Below the pieces are notes generated by a model, which saw only the letters and a program-made list of their open reading frames with translations, was not told where the DNA came from and did no database searches. Positions 32,962 to 41,300 of a stretch of 53,883 bases of DNA are shown piece after piece. The translations under genes and the position numbers were made by a program. Every line of letters begins with the position of its first letter. Position 1 is the first letter of the stretch. This DNA is from a virus: positions 1 through 53,883 of the IMG/VR virus record IMGVR_UViG_3300031951_015240; one strand, written 5' to 3'.

Positions 32962-34068
32962 TTATACTGTACACTGTTCAGCCTGAATTTTAATTACAGG
33001 CTTTTTATAACTCTTTAGTGCAGTTCTTAATGCGTGATGTACTATCTCGTTTGTCTTAAATACTTTACAGACTTGCCAATTTGCTGTATGATCACTCCAT
33101 TTTTCTAGATATGTTTCTTTTTCTGATTTTTCATAAGTTGCCGCATTACATTTCATACAGAATTGACTGTCACAGTTCATACAATCTAAAGGTTGATTCT
33201 TCAACGCATCCTTATACATTTGAGATTTTTCTTCAATCAACTGATCCAAATCTGCAACTTTAAAAATATTTCCTAATTTATGTGAATGCGATTCTTTGTA
33301 CATGCATCCATGGCAAGGACTCAAATCGCCGTTTAAATCAACACTTACGTAATTTATACCTGCTGCACATAGAGCTCTAGATTGTTGGAACCATCCAAAC
33401 TTCTCAGGAGGTAATTTATTTTCGTAAATATGTTTAGCAATTTTCTTCAATCCATCCTTTAATACTTCCAATTTAGGCATAAATTCTTCTTCTGTCAATT
33501 GGCTGTATAAATCTGGTGTTGGAAAATAATTTTTATCCATTTCTATGACATCCAAAAAGGCTTCATAGATTAAGTGGAAATTTTCAGACGTTAGTACAGA
33601 TTTCAGTGAAACATTCAATCCAGCTTCTTTAGCTGCAATATAGTTTGCTTTGACCATTGCTGACGATGGAGTACCAGATTTAGTCACTCTGGCGATGTCG
33701 TTTACAGGCTTTCCATCATATGAAACCTGCAACTTTAATCTACCGGGAATCTCATTGTGAATTCTAACCAAATCTTTTAAATATCTCTTTAAATACGTTC
33801 CATTTGTATAAAAGAAAAAAGAAAAACCAGGATCATGTTTAAATTTTTCTATGACACCTTTACAAAAATCCCAATTAACAAATGGTTCACCACCCCAGAA
33901 ATAAACATCTTTTTTGGGATCAGAAATTTTAGCCATAAATTCTTCAACATTATCTAATGTCAAAGAAGTATTTTCTTCAAACTCGGTAGATAGTCCACAT
34001 TCAAAACCTTCGGAACAATATGTGCAAGCTAAATTGCAGATACTTGTTACGTTTATATCTACTACCAT
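32962..34068 (-). CDS. Radical SAM/SPASM enzyme, first gene of the long run
   Basis: A 368-residue radical SAM enzyme. C11, C15 and C18 (ICNLACTYC) bind the cluster, and VYFWGGEPFVNW is the GGE motif. The C-terminal set, LCAAGINYVSVDLNGDLSPCHGC, CMNCDSQFCMKC and a later Cys, fits SPASM with two auxiliary clusters, as in anaerobic sulfatase-maturing and peptide-modifying enzymes. The ATG 34068 has an AGGAG site (34074-34078), and a sigma70-like promoter lies just upstream. It is the first gene of a run of 27 tightly packed genes. Confidence 0.9.
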   Translation of the reverse strand: MVVDINVTSICNLACTYCSEGFECGLSTEFEENTSLTLDNVEEFMAKISDPKKDVYFWGGEPFVNWDFCKGVIEKFKHDPGFSFFFYTNGTYLKRYLKDLVRIHNEIPGRLKLQVSYDGKPVNDIARVTKSGTPSSAMVKANYIAAKEAGLNVSLKSVLTSENFHLIYEAFLDVIEMDKNYFPTPDLYSQLTEEEFMPKLEVLKDGLKKIAKHIYENKLPPEKFGWFQQSRALCAAGINYVSVDLNGDLSPCHGCMYKESHSHKLGNIFKVADLDQLIEEKSQMYKDALKNQPLDCMNCDSQFCMKCNAATYEKSEKETYLEKWSDHTANWQVCKVFKTNEIVHHALRTALKSYKKPVIKIQAEQCTV

Positions 34069-34102
34069 TTTTTCTCCTTTTTATTTAAACCAAAGACGTA
34101 CT

Positions 34103-34131
34103 AATATATAGTGTTTGACAAAACTGTTCAA
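34103..34131 (-). promoter_or_regulatory. Sigma70-like promoter before the radical SAM operon
   Basis: On the minus strand TTGAAC (34126-34131) and TATATT (34103-34108) are separated by exactly 17 bases. They match TTGACA and TATAAT at 4/6 and 5/6. A start near 34096 would give a leader of about 28 bases with AGGAG before ATG 34068. This 68-base gap is the largest on this side of the run, and the promoter differs from T4-type late boxes, so the operon may be expressed by unmodified host polymerase early or mid infection. Confidence 0.5.
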
Positions 34132-34136
34132 CAAAC

Positions 34137-34871
34137 TTATTCATTTCTAAACTTTTGATTTAATTCCAAAACTTTTTTAAGTATTTCAACATCATAATTT
34201 TTAACTAAACACTCTGTGTCTTTTGGTAAACAAGGCCCACCAAATCCTTTTTTACCATCAGGACCAGGTACTTTGAAATGATTGGATCCCATCCATGGAT
34301 GTTTAGAGAGAACAGTTATAGCTTCATTATAATCGACACCCATTTTTTTAGCAACCTCATACATAGAGTTCATAAAAGTTACCTTAGTTGCATAAAAGGA
34401 ATTCATGGTGTATTTTATAAATGATGCTGTATTAATATCTGTTACAAAAATATTTTCAGTATCTACGGTAGAATGTTTTTTATAAAGTTCCAAAGCCTGT
34501 TGAGATTTTTTACCAGAAAGTATTAATAAGTGTGGATTTACAAAATCTTCTTTCGAGGTTGATCTTGATAGAAATTCTGGGTTATACACAATATCATATT
34601 TTTCAAGATATTGCGGCAAAATTGTGGACTTTACTATAACTATTCCCTGATAGTTCATCTCGAAAATTTCATTCAATACTGAAGTAACCAATGAATAATT
34701 AGTATCGTCTGTTGGTGTGGGGACACAAACGAATATTGCCTCTGGATTTAATAAACAGAGGCCTTTGACCGTTACGTGATTATATTTCGGATCACAAACG
34801 AAAACTTGGGTTTTGGAAAAGCCGTATTCAACGGCTTGTCCAACCATTCCATAACCAATAATTCCAATCAT
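34137..34871 (-). CDS. UDP-sugar 6-dehydrogenase-like protein, C-terminally shortened
   Basis: A 244-residue protein of the UDP-glucose/GDP-mannose dehydrogenase family. GIIGYGMVG gives the NAD-binding GxGxxG (6-11), VCVPTPTDD and VKSTILP are family signatures, YNPEFL follows, and the nucleophile C214 lies in FGGPCLPKD. It stops 30 residues later, lacking the C-terminal UDP-binding domain of the usual 390-450-residue enzyme. It may work with a divergent partner, or have a different substrate. It follows the fibre gene by three bases and is separated from the radical SAM run by the promoter gap. Confidence 0.85.
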   Translation of the reverse strand: MIGIIGYGMVGQAVEYGFSKTQVFVCDPKYNHVTVKGLCLLNPEAIFVCVPTPTDDTNYSLVTSVLNEIFEMNYQGIVIVKSTILPQYLEKYDIVYNPEFLSRSTSKEDFVNPHLLILSGKKSQQALELYKKHSTVDTENIFVTDINTASFIKYTMNSFYATKVTFMNSMYEVAKKMGVDYNEAITVLSKHPWMGSNHFKVPGPDGKKGFGGPCLPKDTECLVKNYDVEILKKVLELNQKFRNE

Positions 34872-34874
34872 AAT

Positions 34875-37800
34875 TTACATAATAACTACTTCTATTAAAC
34901 CTTCTTCTTCAGTTTCTTTATTTTCTAAAGCAATAATTCTAAATGGTAAAATTACATTTTCTTTTATAGAAATACCTACACCAGACTTTTCAGATACAGT
35001 AATTAAATCACCCTTTTCACAAGTACCAATTATTCTAACAGGTAATCGACCTTTAAGTCCAACTATTAAACCATTTTTCAAGTCATTATTCATTACGTAT
35101 GCTGGTTTCTCCGATACGATTCCGATGATAGCGTGTTTTTTGGTGTCTTTTGCTGCAGTAACTTCTTTTTTGCCACCAACCATCATTATGGTACCTGTAG
35201 GATATTTTTTATCGGACAAATATTTTTCAGCCAAGTCAGCGTAAAGGGCTCGCACTGCGACACCTTGAAACTGAAGTGCCCAAACTTCATTAGAAACAGC
35301 AACATCACCAGTAACTTTTAAAGCAGCTAAATTACTTGGGTCAGTTCTAGACGTTGTTGTTCCACCACTTCTAAAAAATACGTTCGAATAGAAATTTGCA
35401 AAATCATCACATCTTATAGTGTTTGTGTGAACAGTTCCACCATCAATAACATTTGTAGCATTTGTAGCACTAGTTGCCGAACTAGCAGTAGTTGCAGTAC
35501 ATGCTGATGATGCTGTTCCATTGATGTTTATACTATAAGTACCGGTTAGTCTACCACTCGGCACAGTACCAGAAGTTAAATTGGTAGCATTTAAATTATT
35601 TAAATCAGCAGCAGGAACATCCGCCCAAGTAAACTCGGTTCCTGTCCACTTTAAGAAACGATTAGCAACAGCAGGAGCATCAATGAATTGTGTTGCACTA
35701 GTGTTTGTTTGATATGGAATTTTATTAGTTGCACCACCAGTAATATTATTTGCTTTATTGGCAAATTCTTCCAAATTATGTAAACCATTTACACCATCTT
35801 CAAATTGCCACTTATCTAATGTTTCATTCCATTGGAATGTAGCAGGAGAGGCATTAGTTCCTCGATAAACTTGTATAGCAGCATTTTCACCTGGAGATGT
35901 ATTTGGATTTAAATCCGAATTAAATACAAAATTGGAACCAAAATATCTAGCACTATCTCCGTCAAATTGAAGATTTGCAGTATTTAATCTACGGGTTATA
36001 GTAAGATCACCAGTAATCGTCTGTGTAGGAGCAACTTTCTGCACAGCATTATTAGCTGCTGCAAATGCAGAGTTAGCATATGCAGATCCAGAAGTAGCTT
36101 TATCTAAAGCTACAGCGTCTGAAGAATTATTAGCTTTAGCGAAAGCTCCATTAGCATATAATGATGCAGAACTTGAAGTATGTACAGCTGTAGCCGTAGA
36201 AATAGCAACGTCATTTAAATCAGTAGCAACTGTATTGGCTTTAGAGAAAGCCGCATTGGCATAAAGTGACGCGGAGTTTGCAACATGTGTTGGTGTATTT
36301 GCCCTTAAGAACGCACCATTTGCATAAAGTGCTGCAGAATTTGCTACATGCGATGGTGTGTTGGCTTGAATGAATGATGAATTTGCATGGGTGAAAGCTG
36401 AATTCGCATATGATGATCCACTATTAGCTGTATGATAAGCCGAATTGGCATAACTTCCAGCTATAACACCTCCCGCGGTAAATGCTAAATTTGCTTGAGC
36501 ATAAGCTGAGTTAGCATAACTACCTGTTGTATTCTGTGCGGCAAATGCTGAGTTAGCGTACATACCCGAAGTCTGTGCAACAAAATGGGCTGTATTCACA
36601 GCTAAAGAAGTTGCAACATTTGAAGTACTTGTGCTGTTTATTGATGAACTTAAGAAACTATCATCCAAAATTCCATAGAGGGAAGAATATGTATTTCCTC
36701 TCGAAATAGTCCATCTATCATCAGCTTCATTCCATCTAATTAACGCATCATCACCTATAGGTCTTTCATTTCTAAATGTCGCTTCAGCGTTTGTTGGTGT
36801 TCTCTTATTTAAAATTATTTCACCAACTTCATACTCAATATCACCTAGAGCTGTCCAAGTTCCTTCAACAGTTAAATTACTAGTAATTAATGCAGTTCTT
36901 AAAGTAGTTTTACCATCAACAGTCAAAGATTCGTGCTGATCATTCGGTGCAAAAATTCTTGTTAAAGAACCAGTACTCATCCATAAGTTTGATGTGACAT
37001 TTAAAATAGATGTATTAATTGTAGAAGAAACGATATTATTTGTTACAATACTATTTCCTGTAATTCTATTTGTGGAAGTTATATTCCATGTCGTTAAAGT
37101 ATTAATCGAAGCTAAATTGATACTAGCAACATTTATAGTAGAACTATTTGAAGTAAGTGTTACTACATTACCAACCAACACCGTAGATGTATTTACAGTG
37201 GAATTATTTAAAATAGAATTGTTTGAAACTAATGAAACTACATTACCAGTCAATATCGTAGAAGTATTTACGGTAGAAATGTTTATTGTAGAATTGTTTG
37301 AAACTAGAGATACTACATTACCATCAATTATTGTTGCTACGTTAATTACAGCAACATTCGATTCTAAATTTACAATGTTCGCTGTTACATTGGCTATTAA
37401 ATTTTTAGTTGTTAAAAAATTTGAAGTAGCGGCATTAGTTTTTAATATATGAGAATTTGTAGTAGTATTATCTAAAGTAATAATTCTAGCAAAAGACAAA
37501 TCATCTAAAACATCAACTTTAGCATATAAAGCATATAGGTTTGCAGTGCTTACATTTGTTGAATATACTTGATCGGAATATAGCGTTTTAGTAAAAGAAG
37601 AACCTGTATTAATATAGGATACATTTCCAGATCCATTCAATCGTAATTTTCCTGTTGTTACAGTTAAATTATTTGCTATGGTTATGTCAGTATTTACAAT
37701 AACATTACTGGTATAAACATTTTGAACAATTTGCAGGTCTCTACCCACGTAAACACTATTCGCCACGTTTAGAGATTGTCCTGGACCCCTAACTGATATT

Positions 37801-38087
37801 GTTCCACCAGCAATAATATTACCAGTTGCTGAAGATTGAATGCCTAAGAAAAGAGTATTACCAAGAGTCAAACTACTTTGAAATAAAACATTGTTAGCTA
37901 CTTGTAACGGTGTTCCTTCAGCTGTTATACTTAATAGGGAGGTACCCGAGAGTAGTAATGTGCCTTGAGCTTTATCGTAGGTGTAGAATCCAAGATCATT
38001 TAAATCTGTAGCAGATTTATTAGTTTGAATTCTCCACTCATCGATAGTGTTAGTTCTGGCAATAATTGGTATTAGTGAAGTAGGCAT
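34875..38087 (-). CDS. Tail-fibre protein, 1070 residues
   Basis: A 1070-residue fibre protein. The N-terminal segment (PIIARTNTIDEWRIQTNKSATDLNDLG) is of the type that attaches fibres in T4-like marine phages. A Val/Asn/Thr-rich region follows, with 25-residue repeats (37130-37335), then W-N-E domains, Ala/Asn repeats like the giant fibres, and a C-terminal domain starting LYADLAEKYLSD and running through a V-rich beta stretch to EEEGLIEVVIM. That C-terminal domain is common on phage fibres and is probably the tip. It is likely a tail fibre for host contact; which of several fibres binds the receptor is unknown. Confidence 0.85.
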   Translation of the reverse strand: MPTSLIPIIARTNTIDEWRIQTNKSATDLNDLGFYTYDKAQGTLLLSGTSLLSITAEGTPLQVANNVLFQSSLTLGNTLFLGIQSSATGNIIAGGTISVRGPGQSLNVANSVYVGRDLQIVQNVYTSNVIVNTDITIANNLTVTTGKLRLNGSGNVSYINTGSSFTKTLYSDQVYSTNVSTANLYALYAKVDVLDDLSFARIITLDNTTTNSHILKTNAATSNFLTTKNLIANVTANIVNLESNVAVINVATIIDGNVVSLVSNNSTINISTVNTSTILTGNVVSLVSNNSILNNSTVNTSTVLVGNVVTLTSNSSTINVASINLASINTLTTWNITSTNRITGNSIVTNNIVSSTINTSILNVTSNLWMSTGSLTRIFAPNDQHESLTVDGKTTLRTALITSNLTVEGTWTALGDIEYEVGEIILNKRTPTNAEATFRNERPIGDDALIRWNEADDRWTISRGNTYSSLYGILDDSFLSSSINSTSTSNVATSLAVNTAHFVAQTSGMYANSAFAAQNTTGSYANSAYAQANLAFTAGGVIAGSYANSAYHTANSGSSYANSAFTHANSSFIQANTPSHVANSAALYANGAFLRANTPTHVANSASLYANAAFSKANTVATDLNDVAISTATAVHTSSSASLYANGAFAKANNSSDAVALDKATSGSAYANSAFAAANNAVQKVAPTQTITGDLTITRRLNTANLQFDGDSARYFGSNFVFNSDLNPNTSPGENAAIQVYRGTNASPATFQWNETLDKWQFEDGVNGLHNLEEFANKANNITGGATNKIPYQTNTSATQFIDAPAVANRFLKWTGTEFTWADVPAADLNNLNATNLTSGTVPSGRLTGTYSININGTASSACTATTASSATSATNATNVIDGGTVHTNTIRCDDFANFYSNVFFRSGGTTTSRTDPSNLAALKVTGDVAVSNEVWALQFQGVAVRALYADLAEKYLSDKKYPTGTIMMVGGKKEVTAAKDTKKHAIIGIVSEKPAYVMNNDLKNGLIVGLKGRLPVRIIGTCEKGDLITVSEKSGVGISIKENVILPFRIIALENKETEEEGLIEVVIM
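36253..36287 (-). repeat. 35-base block identical to 9184-9218
   Basis: The forward words GCATTGGCATAAAG...GTTTGCAACATG are identical over 35 bases between this fibre gene and the 1756-residue fibre gene (9184-9218). Both encode the same HVANSASLYANAA-type stretch in the same frame, about 27 kb apart. Confidence 0.8.
37130..37335 (-). repeat. 75-base tandem repeats in the 1070-residue fibre
   Basis: The forward motif CATTACCA recurs at 37166, 37241 and 37316, exactly 75 bases apart. Each unit encodes 25 residues of the form VVSLVSNNSTINxSTVNTSTxLxGN, a likely beta-helix rung. The units differ by several substitutions, so they are not recent copies. Confidence 0.75.
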
Positions 38088-38096
38088 CTCTAATTA

Positions 38097-38336
38097 TTAA
38101 TCCTTCTTTTGAATCAAAGTTTTTAACAACGATTTGATTTCGGTCATATCGTTAGATAATTCTTCTATTTTAGATTTTAAGTTATTTATCTCAGTGTCAT
38201 TACTGCTCATTTTTTTACCCATTTTTTTTCTAGCTTCATTTTGTATGAGTATATTTTTATTTACAGCCAAAATGGCACCATTTTTCCTATCTTTTACGAA
38301 TAAATCGCCTTCTACTTTTAAAAGATTTTCTTTCAT
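38097..38336 (-). CDS. Small coiled-coil structural protein, 79 residues
   Basis: A 79-residue protein. The first half (LKVEGDLFVKDRKNGAILAVNKN) is beta-like; the second half (EINNLKSKIEELSNDMTEIKSLLKTLIQ) has a clear leucine/isoleucine heptad and is likely a trimeric coiled coil. It lies three bases after the DUF4815-type gene and nine before the fibre gene. A connector or fibre-assembly role is plausible from position. Confidence 0.65.
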   Translation of the reverse strand: MKENLLKVEGDLFVKDRKNGAILAVNKNILIQNEARKKMGKKMSSNDTEINNLKSKIEELSNDMTEIKSLLKTLIQKKD

Positions 38337-38339
38337 ATA

Positions 38340-41300
38340 TTATCCTGCTGGCAAAGCAATTATTCTTAAATCTTTAACCCTCGGTATTACCGAAGGATCA
38401 CGCGAAGTCATAACAATCTTTATTGCAAATGTTTTGAATGTGTCGTAAATAACTCCAGCATCAGAAGTGTAAGTCAATTCGTCACTTGTTAGAGAAGGTC
38501 GGTATTCATATTCTCTAAATTCAGTTTCATCTATTGCGCCACTAACACTAGGATTCAAACATTCAAATTTACCATAAGGTCTATCGGAAAAACTTATAAT
38601 ATCAGAACTAGATAAAATTTTATAGAAAACATGAATTTCTGTTCCAACAGGTTTATTGGCAGATAAGAATACCCTCAAATCACCAGCATCAAATCCGTCT
38701 GTCAAAATAATAGGTTTAGTAATATATCTCGCCAAACATGGTCCACCAGAACTATCAAATTCACTATTTAATACAATAGAGGCATTAGCTGTTACAGTTG
38801 AACTGTTTGATGTATGTGGATATGAAATATAAAAGTCATCAACATATCCTATACCAGATGAAGCGACATTCATTCGAACCACATTTCCATCTGTACTATT
38901 ATTTACAACTATTTCAACATTTGCGCCTTCTCCTGTGGAAGAAATAACAGTAAGCACATTAGCATTTGAGTACTTTGCACCAGCTACAATAATATTAAAA
39001 TCTTCAGGATTAATTTCACCATTATCAATAAAGTTTTCCCAAGTATTTACATATAAACTCTCTAAAGAAACTAAAGGAGTCACAGCATCGTTTGAAGTTG
39101 AAATTTCTAATCTTACTGTAAAATCATTTTTATCTAGTAACTCTTTTCTTCTATTACCTATAGAATAGAAGGTGTCATCTCCCATACTATAAATTGTAGA
39201 CGGTGTTATATTTCTATAAATTGTTTCTTTCGATGAATTTACTGGTTTAGTAATAACTGAGTAAGAAATTGATATTGGAGAACTAGATTGTGTTGTAATA
39301 GACTTCTCCAACAATCTAAATCTATCAATATAAATTTTTGAATCTTGTTTCTCACTCTGTAATAAAAATGTTGCAGAACTTGTATTGAAAACACAACGAT
39401 TCAATTCAAACATTAAATCTTCATTTAGATATGGAACATATTCCATAGCATTTTGTGATTTATACAAAGTGCCAACATAAGGGTTAACAGAAACAGTTTG
39501 ATTAGTTAATGTTGTTTGTCCCTTTTCTGCTGTCCAAACAACATAATCTGGAGAATCAGTTAATATAACAACAGCATATAATCCTGGTTTTAAAAATACT
39601 GGTGAACTAAAAGTAAAAACATTTTTGGTAGCACTATCATTAATACTAGGTGTGTTTGAGACAATTATTTCACTAGGATATTTTTCAACTACAGATTCAG
39701 GATACCAATAATCAAAAGAAGGTGTACCATTTACTGTAGGTCTAATTTGCACTCTGACTGGAAGGTTTTCATCATCCTTAGCACTAAAGAATAAATTTAC
39801 ACTCTCCAAATACAATCCATGTGGGTAAGTTTGTTCATCCACAAAAAATGTTTGTGCTAATGGATCGACTCTCCAAGTGCTTGTTATTGTACTTGTAACT
39901 GTTGTCGATTGTAACAATGGTGAAGTAACAGTTCCTACAATTTGATTACTTATTCCAATATTGTATACGGTATCAACTAAAGAAGTTTTTGTTGTTGTTA
40001 TACCTGATGATACAAAATTTTTATCGGCAAAAGAAATTGCATCTTTATCATAAGAGTTATTGAAAGACTCCGTTAATCTATAAACTCTTTCTCCACTTAA
40101 GAAAGTGGCTTGTGGTGGATAAAATATTCCACCAATTTGGCCAGCTTTATTTGAAACATTCGTTCCTATACTATAAGAAAATGTTTTTCCTACTTCGGAG
40201 GAAGGTATTGTTCCTGATACTGTAGCTACTTTAGTAGTAGTATTATAAGCAGTAATTGTGTAAGTGGAACCAATTCCAGTTGCAGGATTTACATCAGCGT
40301 CAGTAGTTTGAATTCTAACCAAACTTACTGTGTTGCCAGTAATGTCTACACTTGGAGCATCTGCAGCTAATGTAATTGTACTGGATGTTACCGATTTTGT
40401 ATTTCCACAACGATGATCTAATACTGAACTAATAATTTTAGTTTCTTTCGAATCTAGACCATATACATATTTTCCACTCAATGACAAACTACTTTCATTT
40501 ACTATAGAAACATTAGCTGATCCCACTTCAGAAACGGCACAAACACCTAAATGGTATATTCCAGTATCTAAAGCATAATTATCTATATGAGTTGATAATT
40601 CAGCATTTGTATTGGCAATTAAAACCATTTCTCCAGATTTAAATGGAGTATTCTGAGTTAAAGTAACTTTTGATGGAACGATAGTGTAGTTATCAACTAA
40701 TGTGCCATCAAAATACGAATAAAATCTCGTTTTAGGTCTTAAAGAAGATCCTATAAAAACTATACCTCTAGGTTTTAAGAAAGGATTTATTGCTGTGTCT
40801 GTAATATAAGATCCTAAATCCTGTTTTGATGTTGACACACCAATCTGATCTGCACTTAATGTTGCTCCTGTTTTAACATAAACTTGATCAGTAGTGGTTT
40901 GTAAATTACCATTTGTATTTCTATTAATTTGTACTGTCTTATTTTCAACTGTGGTTTTTGTTTCAAACCAAGAAGAATCTGGAACTTTTGCAAAAGGACT
41001 ATCTTTGTCACTTAGCCAAGTTGGATTCTGTTCAGCTACGTAATTTAATCTATCATCAACGAAATTAAAGGCATCTTCTAATCCTTGAACCGAGTTTAAA
41101 GTAACTTTAGCTGTAACACTAGTATCATGGTCACTCGTAAACTCTGGGAAAAGTTTTAACGTTCCATTAAAATTACCATAAAGAGCACTAGCAATAGGAA
41201 TAGTTTTAGTTGCATATGGTTGATCGGCAAATTTTGTGGAAGTATAATTCATAATCAAAGATTTTTGAGTATTTGTACCCACAACCTTATAACTACCAGA

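Noticed and set aside
34082-34089. TTTAAATA as a T4 late promoter of the radical SAM operon
   Set aside because: A start at the usual distance would fall within the AGGAG ribosome binding site; the sigma70-like pair further upstream fits better.
34111-34136. GTTTG...CAAAC inverted repeat as a terminator
   Set aside because: The stem is five pairs with a 14-base loop and no T-run follows, and it overlaps the promoter.
36994-37452. Plus-strand open frame of about 150 codons in the fibre gene
   Set aside because: It lies fully inside the 1070-residue fibre gene in antisense and its Val/Phe/Thr-rich product is the mirror of the 75-base repeat.
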